64,000 nt of DNA, taken from the NCBI RefSeq assembly GCF_004343775.1, contig NZ_PTXL01000002.1, forward strand, positions 682,001-746,000, given 5' to 3'. The position numbers were made by a program, and so were the translations under genes. Origin of the DNA: Burkholderia sp. SRS-46 (GTDB lineage: Bacteria; Pseudomonadota; Gammaproteobacteria; Burkholderiales; Burkholderiaceae). This document shows positions 8,932 to 17,215 of this stretch, piece after piece (positions within the stretch are counted from its first letter, which is position 1; the number at the start of each line of letters is the position of its first letter). The notes under the pieces were generated by a model. It was not told the DNA's origin. It ran no database searches and saw nothing but the letters and a program-made list of their open reading frames with translations.

Positions 8932-10836
8932 TTATGCGACGCGCTTGGCCTGACCGGCGACGTCGGCCGCCGGATTCAGGAAGCGTTCGCGAATCGATTT
9001 CGCGATGCCCGCGCCGTCGAGGCCGCATTGCGACAGCAGCTTCGCGGGATCACCGTGATCGATGAACTGGTCAGGGAGGCCCAATTGTAGTACGGGTCGG
9101 ATAACCCCACTCTCCATCAGGGCTTCCACGCAGGCCGAGCCCGCGCCACCCATCACGCAGCCTTCCTCCGCCGTGACGATGAAGTCGTGCGTTTCGGCGA
9201 GTTCGCGCACGAGCGCCGCGTCGACCGGCTTCACGAAGCGCATGTTCGCGACGGTCGCGTCGAGTTCCTCGGCCGCGGCGAGCGACGGCGCAACCATCGT
9301 GCCGAAGGCGAGGATCGCAACCCGCTTGCCTTCCGGCTGCGACGTGCGGCGACGCACTTCACCCTTGCCCAGCGGGATCTCGGTGAATTCCTTCACCGTC
9401 GGCACGCCGGTGCCCGCGCCGCGCGGATAGCGCACCGCGGTCGGGTTCGGCTGCATCAGCGCGGTGTGCAGCATCTGGCGGCATTCGTCTTCGTCGGATG
9501 CCGTCATGATCGTCATGTTCGGGATGCAGCGCATGAACGACAGATCGTACGCGCCCGCGTGCGTCGCACCGTCGGCGCCGACGAGGCCCGCGCGGTCGAT
9601 CGCGAACACGACCGGCAGGTTCTGCAGCGCGACGTCGTGGATCAGCTGGTCGTACCCGCGCTGCAGGAACGTCGAGTAGATCGCGACGACCGGCTTCAGG
9701 CCTTCGGTCGCGAGACCGCCCGCGAACGTCACCGCGTGCTGCTCGGCGATGCCGACGTCGTAATAGCGATCCTTGAAGCGCTTCTCGAATTCGACCATGC
9801 CCGAACCTTCGCGCATCGCGGGCGTGATGCCGACCACGCGCGAATCGCGTTCCGCCTCGTCGCACAGCCACTCGCCGAACACTTGCGTGTAGGTCTTCTT
9901 CGCCGGGGTCGACGACGGCTTGATGCCTTCGGCCGGATTGAACTTGCCCGGGCCGTGGTAGAGCACCGGATCGGCCTCGGCAAGCTTGTAGCCCTGGCCT
10001 TTCTTCGTCACCACGTGCAGGAACTGCGGGCCGCGCAGCTCCTTGATGTTCTGCAGCGTCGGGATCAGCGAATCGAGATCGTGACCGTCGATCGGGCCGA
10101 TGTAGTTGAAGCCGAACTCCTCGAACAGCGTCGCGGGCACGACCATGCCCTTCGCATGCTCCTCGAGCTTGCGCGCGAGTTCGAGGACCGGCGGCGCGAC
10201 GCTCAGCACGCGCTCGACGCCCGCACGCGCGGCCGCGTAGAAGCGGCCCGACATCAGGCGCGCGAGATGGCGGTTCAGCGCGCCGACCGGCGGCGAGATC
10301 GACATGTCGTTGTCGTTGAGGATCACGAGCAGCTTCGCATCCTCGGACACACCGGCGTTGTTCATCGCTTCGAACGCCATGCCGGCCGTCATCGCGCCGT
10401 CGCCGATCACGGCGATCGAGAAGCGGTCGTCGCCGTTCAGCTGGCTGCCGATCGCCATGCCGAGCGCAGCCGAGATCGACGTGCTCGAATGCGCGGTGCC
10501 GAACGTGTCGTACTCCGATTCGGAGCGGCGCGGAAAGCCCGAGATGCCGTCGAACTGACGCAGCGTGTGCATCTGGTCTCGGCGGCCCGTCAGGATCTTG
10601 TGCGGATAGGTCTGGTGGCCCACGTCCCAGACGATGCGGTCGTTCGGCGTGTTGAACACGTAGTGCAACGCGATCGTCAGCTCGACCGTCCCGAGGTTGG
10701 ACGACAAATGGCCGCCCGTCTTCGACACGCTGTCGAGCACGAACGAACGCAGCTCGTCGGCGAGCGGTTGCAGTTGGCGACGATCAAGACGGCGCAGATC
10801 GGCCGGATCGTCGATAGTTTTCAGCAAGTCGTACAT
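8932..10836 (-). CDS. dxs: 1-deoxy-D-xylulose-5-phosphate synthase
   Basis: First enzyme of the MEP isoprenoid pathway: condenses pyruvate and glyceraldehyde-3-phosphate using thiamine diphosphate. The TPP motif [18 protein letters not shown] is intact. The transketolase pyrimidine domain ([17 protein letters not shown]) and C-terminal domain (DHGDPAKLL) follow. 634 residues, normal length. The ATG at 10836 ([15 protein letters not shown]) has GGAA close upstream; 12 further upstream codons are unlikely coding. It is the last gene of xseB-ispA-dxs, coupling prenyl precursor supply to prenyl chain synthesis. Confidence 0.97.
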   Translation of the reverse strand: MYDLLKTIDDPADLRRLDRRQLQPLADELRSFVLDSVSKTGGHLSSNLGTVELTIALHYVFNTPNDRIVWDVGHQTYPHKILTGRRDQMHTLRQFDGISGFPRRSESEYDTFGTAHSSTSISAALGMAIGSQLNGDDRFSIAVIGDGAMTAGMAFEAMNNAGVSEDAKLLVILNDNDMSISPPVGALNRHLARLMSGRFYAAARAGVERVLSVAPPVLELARKLEEHAKGMVVPATLFEEFGFNYIGPIDGHDLDSLIPTLQNIKELRGPQFLHVVTKKGQGYKLAEADPVLYHGPGKFNPAEGIKPSSTPAKKTYTQVFGEWLCDEAERDSRVVGITPAMREGSGMVEFEKRFKDRYYDVGIAEQHAVTFAGGLATEGLKPVVAIYSTFLQRGYDQLIHDVALQNLPVVFAIDRAGLVGADGATHAGAYDLSFMRCIPNMTIMTASDEDECRQMLHTALMQPNPTAVRYPRGAGTGVPTVKEFTEIPLGKGEVRRRTSQPEGKRVAILAFGTMVAPSLAAAEELDATVANMRFVKPVDAALVRELAETHDFIVTAEEGCVMGGAGSACVEALMESGVIRPVLQLGLPDQFIDHGDPAKLLSQCGLDGAGIAKSIRERFLNPAADVAGQAKRVA

Positions 10837-10917
10837 CGTCGTTCCATTGTAGGAAATCAAACGCGCCCGCATTCTGTTGCACGCACCGTAGCGTGTGCGC
10901 GGCGGCGGGCTTTCGCG

Positions 10918-11802
10918 TCAGCTGACCCGGTTAACCACCAGGTCGGCAAGCTCGGCGAGACGCTGTGCGCGCGCGCCGAAGGGTTGCAGCGCAGCGTGCG
11001 CATCGGCGCGCAACTGGGCAGCCAGTTCGCGCGACGCGTCGAGGCCGAGGATCGACACGTAGGTCGGCTTGTCGTTCGCCGCGTCCTTGCCGGCCGTCTT
11101 GCCGAGCGTCGCCGAATCGGTCGTCACGTCGAGAATGTCGTCGACGACCTGGAAGGCCAGGCCCACCGCGCCCGCGTAGACGTCGAGCGCGGCCATCGTG
11201 TCCGCGGACGGCGTCTCGCCCGCCAGCGCGCCCATGCGCACGCCGGCACGCAGCAGCGCGCCCGTCTTCATCCGGTGCATCGTCTCGAGCTGCTCGCGCG
11301 TCAGCTTCAGGCCGACGCTCGCCAGATCGATCGCCTGCCCGCCGGCCATGCCGATCGAGCCGCTCGCCAGCGCCAGCTCGCGCACGAGCGCGGCCTGCTG
11401 CGCCGGCGTCAGCGCGGCGGCATCCGTCAGCGCGACGAACGCCTGCGACTGCAGCGCGTCGCCGACCAGCAGCGCGGTCGGCTCGTCGTACTGCACGTGC
11501 ACGGTCGGCTTGCCGCGCCGCAGCGCGTCGTCGTCCATGCACGGCATGTCGTCATGCACGAGCGAATAGACGTGGATCATCTCCAGCGCCGCCGCCGCCG
11601 CATTGCGCGCCGCCTCCGTCGCGCCGGTCAGTTCGCCCGCTGCATGGCACAGCAGCGGGCGAACACGCTTGCCGCCCCCGAGGACTGCGTAGCGCATCGC
11701 TTCGTGGAGTTGCGTGGGCACCACAGTTTCGGCCGGCAGGTAGTGGCCGAGTGCGTCCTCGACGCGGTCAAGCACAGACCGCATCCATTGTTCGAATGTC
11801 AT
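10918..11802 (-). CDS. ispA: Farnesyl diphosphate (polyprenyl) synthase IspA
   Basis: Chain-elongating trans-prenyltransferase making farnesyl diphosphate from IPP and DMAPP. The first aspartate-rich motif DDMPCMDDD (residues about 89-97) and the second, DDILD, are intact, with GGGKRVRP for IPP binding. 294 residues. Its ATG overlaps the xseB stop by 4 bp (ATGA), indicating translational coupling. dxs follows 81 bp downstream. Confidence 0.95.
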   Translation of the reverse strand: MTFEQWMRSVLDRVEDALGHYLPAETVVPTQLHEAMRYAVLGGGKRVRPLLCHAAGELTGATEAARNAAAAALEMIHVYSLVHDDMPCMDDDALRRGKPTVHVQYDEPTALLVGDALQSQAFVALTDAAALTPAQQAALVRELALASGSIGMAGGQAIDLASVGLKLTREQLETMHRMKTGALLRAGVRMGALAGETPSADTMAALDVYAGAVGLAFQVVDDILDVTTDSATLGKTAGKDAANDKPTYVSILGLDASRELAAQLRADAHAALQPFGARAQRLAELADLVVNRVS

Positions 11803-12092
11803 AGATCGTCGTCTTCGCCGTCCGTGGCGGCCGTCCCGGTCGAAAGCGGCTTCAGGGTCGCGCCGTCGAGCACGCGCACCTGCTGCTCAACCTTCTCGAG
11901 CTGCTGTTGGCAAAATGCAACGAGTGCCGCCCCACGGCGATAGGCCGCGAGCGAATCCTCGAGGCTCAGCGCGCCGCCTTCCATCCGGGCAACCAGCGCC
12001 TCGAGTTCCGCGAGCGCCATCTCGTAATTGTCCGGCAACGCTTCGGCGCCATTGCCGGGCGGCGTGGCGCCAGGGGATGCGGTTTTCGCCAT
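11799..12092 (-). CDS. xseB: Exodeoxyribonuclease VII small subunit
   Basis: 97-residue small subunit of ExoVII, which with XseA degrades single-stranded DNA. The conserved core YEMALAELEALVARMEGGALSLEDSLAAYRRG and a C-terminal heptad-like QQQLEKVEQQV are present. The start at 12092 (MAKTASPG) is chosen; an ATG seven codons upstream is possible. The large subunit gene is not in the window. First gene of xseB-ispA-dxs, an arrangement shared with many proteobacteria. Confidence 0.93.
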   Translation of the reverse strand: MAKTASPGATPPGNGAEALPDNYEMALAELEALVARMEGGALSLEDSLAAYRRGAALVAFCQQQLEKVEQQVRVLDGATLKPLSTGTAATDGEDDDL

Positions 12093-12362
12093 GGACGAGG
12101 TGTCAAATTTCAAAACAAGTCGGACATTCTACGGCAAAAGAGAAATTTCCGACCTGCCGACTTGGTACGCCGGACACACGCCCCGGCCCCACCAGTGATG
12201 CGCATTGTGCGCCTTCCGGGCCCCGCCGCACAAAAAATTGACACAAATCAGACACTTAATCCTGGCCTTGCAGAGCGATCCGGGTATAATTCCCGGTTTC
12301 CCTAAATCGATTTTTCGATGGTTGGGTTGTTCACTGCTTTCACGCTATCACCGGGAGTGGGA

Positions 12363-13469
12363 ATGTCCAATCTGAGCGATTCGCTTCAGTTGAAGTCGGC
12401 TCATAGCCAGCTTCCAGTCACCGCATACTTCGATGAGGCGCTGTTAGCGCGCGAAGTCGAAACCCTCTTCAAGAAAGGACCTCGTTACGTCGGGCACGAA
12501 TTGATGGTGCCCGAGGCGGGGGATTATTTCGCGCTGCCGTCCGAGCAGGAAGGCCGCGTGCTGGTGCGCAACCCGGCGGACCAGATCGAACTGCTGTCGA
12601 ACGTGTGCCGTCACCGGCAGGCGATCATGCTGAACGGGCGCGGCCGCGCGCAGAACATCGTGTGCCCGCTGCACCGCTGGACGTATGACCTGGAAGGCCA
12701 ACTGCTCGGCGCGCCACACTTCCCCGACAAGCCTTGCCTGAACCTCGGCAAATCCCCGCTGCAAAACTGGCAGGGGCTGCTGTTTGAGGCGGAAGGCCGC
12801 AATGTCGCGCGCGATCTCGCGAACCTCGGCACGAAGCACCACTTCGATTTCTCCGAGTACCAGTTCGATCACGTCGAAGTCCACGAGTGCGACTACAACT
12901 GGAAGACGTTCATCGAGGTCTACCTCGAGGATTACCACGTCGTCCCGTTCCATCCGGGCCTCGGCAACTTCGTGTCCTGCGACGATCTCAATTGGGAGTT
13001 CGGCGACTGGTACAGCGTGCAGACGGTCGGCGTGCACAGCGCGCTCGCGAAGCCGGGCAGCGCGACCTACCAGAAGTGGCACGAGCAGGTGCTGAAGTTC
13101 CGCAACGGCGTGCCGCCGGAGTTCGGCGCGATCTGGATGGTCTACTACCCGGGCCTGATGATCGAGTGGTATCCGCACGTGCTGGTCGTGTCGTGGCTGA
13201 TCCCGCGCGGGCCGCAGAAGACGACCAACATCGTCGAGTTCTATTATCCTGAGGAAATTGCGCTGTTCGAGCGCGAGTTCGTCGAGGCGGAACGCGCCGC
13301 GTACATGGAAACGGCCGTCGAGGACGACGAGATCGCGATGCGCATGGACGCCGGCCGCCGCGCGCTGATGAATCGCGGCGAATCGCAAGTCGGCCCGTAC
13401 CAGAGCCCGATGGAAGACGGCATGCAGCACTTCCACGAGTTCCTGCGCCGCCACCTGGGCGGCCTTTGA
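12363..13469 (+). CDS. Rieske non-heme iron oxygenase, alpha-subunit type
   Basis: 368-residue ring-hydroxylating-type oxygenase. The Rieske [2Fe-2S] ligands are in CRH and CPLH separated by 17 residues. The mononuclear iron motif is E-x2-H-x4-H (EDYHVVPFH). The ATG at 12363 is preceded by GGGAGTGGGA, so it is preferred to the in-frame ATG at 12318. No ferredoxin, reductase or beta subunit lies nearby, so electron supply and substrate are not indicated. It is divergent from xseB and followed by a strong terminator, so it is monocistronic. Confidence 0.88.
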   Translation: MSNLSDSLQLKSAHSQLPVTAYFDEALLAREVETLFKKGPRYVGHELMVPEAGDYFALPSEQEGRVLVRNPADQIELLSNVCRHRQAIMLNGRGRAQNIVCPLHRWTYDLEGQLLGAPHFPDKPCLNLGKSPLQNWQGLLFEAEGRNVARDLANLGTKHHFDFSEYQFDHVEVHECDYNWKTFIEVYLEDYHVVPFHPGLGNFVSCDDLNWEFGDWYSVQTVGVHSALAKPGSATYQKWHEQVLKFRNGVPPEFGAIWMVYYPGLMIEWYPHVLVVSWLIPRGPQKTTNIVEFYYPEEIALFEREFVEAERAAYMETAVEDDEIAMRMDAGRRALMNRGESQVGPYQSPMEDGMQHFHEFLRRHLGGL

Positions 13470-13505
13470 CGCCGGCATGCGGTTTCGGCATCACGATGCA
13501 TGAGG

Positions 13506-13534
13506 AAAAGACGGGCTTCGGCCCGTCTTTTTTT
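13506..13534 (+). terminator. Terminator after the Rieske oxygenase gene
   Basis: AAAAGACGGGC / GCCCGTCTTTT stem with a TTCG tetraloop and seven consecutive T's. Confidence 0.93.
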
Positions 13535-13579
13535 GTTTAGACTTAGACCATCAGGCCGTTTGCTCAATCAGGAGCCGTC

Positions 13580-14449
13580 ATGCCACATACTCATTACACC
13601 ACGCTCATCTCCGCGGCCAACCTCGCCGAACGCCTCGCCGCCGCGCCCGCCAGCGTCGCCGTGTTCGATTGCCGCTTCGATCTCGCCGATACGGGCGCGG
13701 GCGAAGCCGCATACGCGACCGGGCACATTCCGGGCGCGCAGTACCTGCATCTCGACCGCGACCTGTCGGGCCGCAAGACCGGCACCAACGGCCGCCATCC
13801 GCTGCCGTCGCGCGACGCGCTCGTCGCGACGCTCGCCGATCGCGGGCTCCGGCAGGGCGAGCAGGTCGTCGCATACGACGCGCAAGGCGGCGCGTATGCC
13901 GCGCGGCTGTGGTGGCTGCTGCGCTGGCTCGGGCACGATTCGGTCGCCGTTCTCGACGGCGGGCTGCAGGCATGGGAAGCGGCCGGCCAGCCACTGACGA
14001 TCGAAACGCAGCACCCGTCGCGCGGCGACTTCCGCGCGCAGGCGCCGCTCGAATCGACGGTCGACGCACCGGCCGTGCTCGCGAACATCACGGCCCGCAC
14101 GCGCACCGTGATCGACGCGCGCGCCGCCGATCGCTATCGCGGCGAAAATGAAACGATCGATCCTGTCGGCGGGCATATCCCCGGCGCGCTCAACCATTTC
14201 TTCAAGGACAACCTGAGCGGCGACGGCCGCTTCAAGACCGGCCACGAACTGCGCGAGACGTTCTCGACGCTCCTGGCCGGCACCGAGCCGAATCGCGTGA
14301 TCCTGCAGTGCGGCTCCGGCGTGACCGCGTGCCACAACGCACTGGCGATGGAGATCGCGGGGCTGCACGGTGCATCGCTCTACCCCGGCTCGTGGAGCGA
14401 GTGGTGCGCCGATCCGTCGCGGCCGGTCGCGACCGGCCCCAACCCGTAA
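13580..14449 (+). CDS. sseA: Thiosulfate/3-mercaptopyruvate sulfurtransferase
   Basis: 289-residue protein with two rhodanese domains. The N-terminal domain (residues 1-135, with DARFDL-like FDCRFDLAD and GHIPGAQYL) is inactive. The C-terminal domain carries the active-site loop CGSGVTA after VILQ, the form typical of 3-mercaptopyruvate sulfurtransferases (CG[S]G) rather than CRKG thiosulfate enzymes. It moves sulfane sulfur to cyanide or thiols in the cytoplasm. Single gene, convergent with the following hydrolase. Confidence 0.9.
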   Translation: MPHTHYTTLISAANLAERLAAAPASVAVFDCRFDLADTGAGEAAYATGHIPGAQYLHLDRDLSGRKTGTNGRHPLPSRDALVATLADRGLRQGEQVVAYDAQGGAYAARLWWLLRWLGHDSVAVLDGGLQAWEAAGQPLTIETQHPSRGDFRAQAPLESTVDAPAVLANITARTRTVIDARAADRYRGENETIDPVGGHIPGALNHFFKDNLSGDGRFKTGHELRETFSTLLAGTEPNRVILQCGSGVTACHNALAMEIAGLHGASLYPGSWSEWCADPSRPVATGPNP

Positions 14450-14495
14450 CCCACCGCCACCCGCGCGGCAGCGGCACGCGCCGCCGCCGCGCCGT

Positions 14496-15371
14496 TCACA
14501 TCACGCCGTAGTGATGGAACCACGCGAGCGCGCGCTTCCAGCTATCCTCGGCATCCCCCTTCACGTAGCTCGGGCGGTAATCGGCGAAGAACGCGTGCCC
14601 CGCATCGTCGTAGACGACGAGCTGCGATTCGCGCGCCAGCTTCGATTCGCTCTTCGCGATGCGCTCGCGCATGGCCGCGAGCGACGCCTGCGAGATGTTC
14701 GCGTCCTTCCCGCCATACAGGCCGAGCACCGGCACCTTCAGCGTGTCGGCACGGTCGACCGGGTTGAACGGCGTCATCTCGTCGGCCTTGCCTTCGACGA
14801 ATCCGTACCACGCAACCGCCGCACGCACGTGCGGGTTGTGCTCCGCATACAGCCACGCCTGGCGCCCGCCCCAGCAGAAGCCGACGACGCCGAGACGGCT
14901 CAGGTCGCCGCCGTTCTTGCCGGCCCACGCGACCGTCGCATCAAGATCCTCGGTCACCTGCCGGTCCGGCACCTTGCTGACGACCTGCTCCATCGCGGCC
15001 TGGATCGTCGGGTACTTCGACACGTCGCCCTGCCGCGCGAACAGGTCGGGCGCGATCGCCAGATAGCCGAGCTTCGCGAAGCGGCGGCAGATGTCGGCGA
15101 TGTGCGCATGCACGGCGAATATTTCGTGAATCACGATCACCACCGGCAGGTTGGTCTTGTCCTTCGGCTGCGCACGATAGGCCGGCACGCTCGCGTCGCC
15201 CGACCGGATCTCGATGGTGTCCACGTCCAGCCCGGTGCTGTCGGTCGTGATCGTCTGCGCCGACACGGGCAGCACCGCCGCCGCGAAGGTGCCGCCCAGC
15301 GCGGCCTGCATGAACTTGCGGCGCGAGAACGGAACGTGGGGAACCAGGCTGTCGACTTCGGGTTTCAACAT
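14496..15371 (-). CDS. Dienelactone hydrolase family protein, Tat-exported
   Basis: 291-residue alpha/beta-hydrolase of the DLH family. The catalytic Cys is in GFCWGGR, the Asp in GGKDAN and the His in DDAGHAF. The N-terminus has a twin-arginine signal (SRRKFMQAALGGTFAAAV), so it should be exported folded to the periplasm. AGGAG lies 8 nt before the ATG at 15371, which decides the start over an upstream in-frame codon. Substrate unknown; no chlorocatechol genes are near. Confidence 0.88.
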   Translation of the reverse strand: MLKPEVDSLVPHVPFSRRKFMQAALGGTFAAAVLPVSAQTITTDSTGLDVDTIEIRSGDASVPAYRAQPKDKTNLPVVIVIHEIFAVHAHIADICRRFAKLGYLAIAPDLFARQGDVSKYPTIQAAMEQVVSKVPDRQVTEDLDATVAWAGKNGGDLSRLGVVGFCWGGRQAWLYAEHNPHVRAAVAWYGFVEGKADEMTPFNPVDRADTLKVPVLGLYGGKDANISQASLAAMRERIAKSESKLARESQLVVYDDAGHAFFADYRPSYVKGDAEDSWKRALAWFHHYGVM

Positions 15372-15543
15372 GAATGCACTCCTCGGTTGGGCGTCGTCTG
15401 CGGCGCGCGGCGCGGATGGTGCGGACGGTCGGCACGCCGCCGCAAGCGGGAACCTCCACACGATGCACAATAATCCGACCGCGCGTCAACCATGTGCGGC
15501 CGCAACCACGTCGATTCGCTGACGCGGCGCGCCAGAAATGCAA

Positions 15544-15580
15544 CGGGCGGGGAATACGCTTGCCGCGCATTCCCCGCCCG
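15544..15580 (-). terminator. Strong hairpin after ndh
   Basis: CGGGCGGGGAAT / ATTCCCCGCCCG, a perfect 12-bp stem with a 13-nt loop, lies 22 bp past the ndh stop. A good T-tract is missing on either strand, so termination may be inefficient or factor-assisted. Confidence 0.5.
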
Positions 15581-15602
15581 TATTGTTTGCGTGTTCGCGC
15601 CG

Positions 15603-16937
15603 TCAGTGCAGCTTCACGCGCGGCAGCGTCGTGCGCCGCAGCCAGTGCGCGACGGTGTCGAGCACCATGCGCGGATAGCCGTGCAGCGCCGCGACGTGCA
15701 GCCGGTACAGCGACATGTACATGAAGCGCGCGAACAGGCCTTCGATCAGCATGCTGCCGCCGATCAGCCCGCCCATCAGGTTGCCCACCGCGCTGAAGTG
15801 GCCGAGCGACACGAGCGAACCGAGATCGCGATACGTGAACTCGGGCAGCGGCTGCCCCTCCAGCCGGCACGCGAGCGCCTTCAGCAGAAAATTCGCTTGC
15901 TGGTGCGCGGCCTGCGCGCGCGGCGGCACGTTGCGCTCGTTGCCAGGCCACGCGCAGGCCGCGCAGTCGCCGAGCGCGAACACGTTGTCGTCGTTGATGG
16001 TCTGCAGCGTGCGGCGCACGTCGAGCTGGCCGAGCTTGTTGACGTCGAGGCCGTCGAGCTTCGCGAGCACGGACGGCGCCTTGATGCCGGCCGCCCAGAC
16101 CGTCAGGTCCGCGCGCACCGACTTGCCGCTCGCGGTTCGGACGACGCCGGGCGCCACCTCGGTCACGCGTTCGCCCAGCAGCAGTTGCACGCCGAGCTTC
16201 TCGAGCAATTCGGCCGTCGCGGACGACACGCGCTCCTGCAGTGCCGGGAGGATGCGCGGGCCGGACTCGATCAGCACGATGCCGACGTCGTGCCGCGGGT
16301 CGAGCTTGTGCAGGCCGTAGGCCGACAGCACTTGCGCAGTATTGCGAAGTTCCGCCGAGAGCTCGACGCCGGTGGCGCCACCACCGACGATCGCCACCTG
16401 GATGCGCGGCTCGCCCGATGCCGACGCATCCGCCGGCGCGGGGTTCTGGTGCTCGGCACGCATGCACGCGGCGATCAGCCGCTTGCGGAAGCGCTCGGCC
16501 TCCGTGACGGTGTCGAGCGCGATCGCGTTTTCCTGTGCGCCCTGCACGCCGAAGAAATGCGTCGTACTGCCGATCGCGATCACCAGCGTATCGTAGTCGA
16601 GCGTGCGCTCCGGCAGCAGCTCCGCGCCGTCGCTGTCGTTGACGGGCGACAGCGTGATCCGCTTTGCGGTGCGGTCGAGGGCCGTCAGTTCGCCCTGCTG
16701 AAATTCGAAGCCGTGCCAGCGCGCCTGCGCGGCATATTCGAGTTCCTGCGTGAACGGATCCATGCTGCCGGCCGCCACCTCATGCAGCAGCGGTTTCCAG
16801 ATATGCGTCGGATTGCGGTCGACGAGCGTGACGAGTGCGCGCGCCGGACGTTTGCCGCGCGCGCCGTAACGATCGCCGAGCCGTGTCGCCAACTCCAGGC
16901 CGCCCGCGCCCCCGCCTACGATGATGATCCGATGCAT
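15603..16937 (-). CDS. ndh: Type II NADH dehydrogenase
   Basis: 444-residue flavoprotein that oxidises NADH and reduces quinone without proton pumping. FAD motif IIIVGGGAGGLEL at the N-terminus. NADH-binding motif VAIVGGGATGVELSAEL at mid-sequence. The second FAD contact is NVFALGDCAAC. A hydrophobic and amphipathic C-terminal stretch fits peripheral membrane attachment. AAGGGGG lies 6-12 nt upstream of the ATG. Monocistronic, with a repeat-containing upstream region (17013-17053). Confidence 0.92.
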   Translation of the reverse strand: MHRIIIVGGGAGGLELATRLGDRYGARGKRPARALVTLVDRNPTHIWKPLLHEVAAGSMDPFTQELEYAAQARWHGFEFQQGELTALDRTAKRITLSPVNDSDGAELLPERTLDYDTLVIAIGSTTHFFGVQGAQENAIALDTVTEAERFRKRLIAACMRAEHQNPAPADASASGEPRIQVAIVGGGATGVELSAELRNTAQVLSAYGLHKLDPRHDVGIVLIESGPRILPALQERVSSATAELLEKLGVQLLLGERVTEVAPGVVRTASGKSVRADLTVWAAGIKAPSVLAKLDGLDVNKLGQLDVRRTLQTINDDNVFALGDCAACAWPGNERNVPPRAQAAHQQANFLLKALACRLEGQPLPEFTYRDLGSLVSLGHFSAVGNLMGGLIGGSMLIEGLFARFMYMSLYRLHVAALHGYPRMVLDTVAHWLRRTTLPRVKLH

Positions 16938-17012
16938 CCGATACCCCCTTGCGATTCAAAACTGGTCGCAGCCGCGCGATACGACTCGCGGCCGCGCACT
17001 CCGTGGCGAACC

Positions 17013-17053
17013 AGTTCGAACATCATCGATGCGTAGTTCGAACGACATCGATG
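17013..17053 (-). repeat. Two tandem 19-bp repeats upstream of ndh
   Basis: 17013-17031 and 17035-17053 are near-identical (17 of 19 bases), each AGTTCGAAC followed by CATCGATG. Each copy contains the palindromes GTTCGAAC and CATCGATG. The 22-bp period places both copies on about the same helical face, 76 to 116 bp upstream of the ndh start and in the 278-bp gap to polA. Likely a regulator binding site, but the protein is unknown. Confidence 0.5.
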
Positions 17054-17215
17054 AGTCCGCCCCCGGAGCAGCGAAGCGCGCCGCGCTTCGCCATCAATAC
17101 ATGTCCGACATGCATTGTCCGGGAGCTTGCACCTTGACGACAAGCAAACCCTGTCGATAAGTGTCATCGCTGCAACAATATGTCGCAGGTCACAAGGGGC
17201 GCGTATCGGCGCCGG

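Noticed and set aside
9187-11943. 918-codon open frame opposite dxs/ispA/xseB
   Set aside because: Crosses three real genes on the other strand and has the Arg/His/Val-rich composition of a shadow.
12238-12290. TTGACA (12238-12243) and TATAAT (12285-12290) upstream of the Rieske gene as one promoter
   Set aside because: They are 41 bp apart, far from the 16-18 bp needed. Either may belong to a different promoter but no partner was found.
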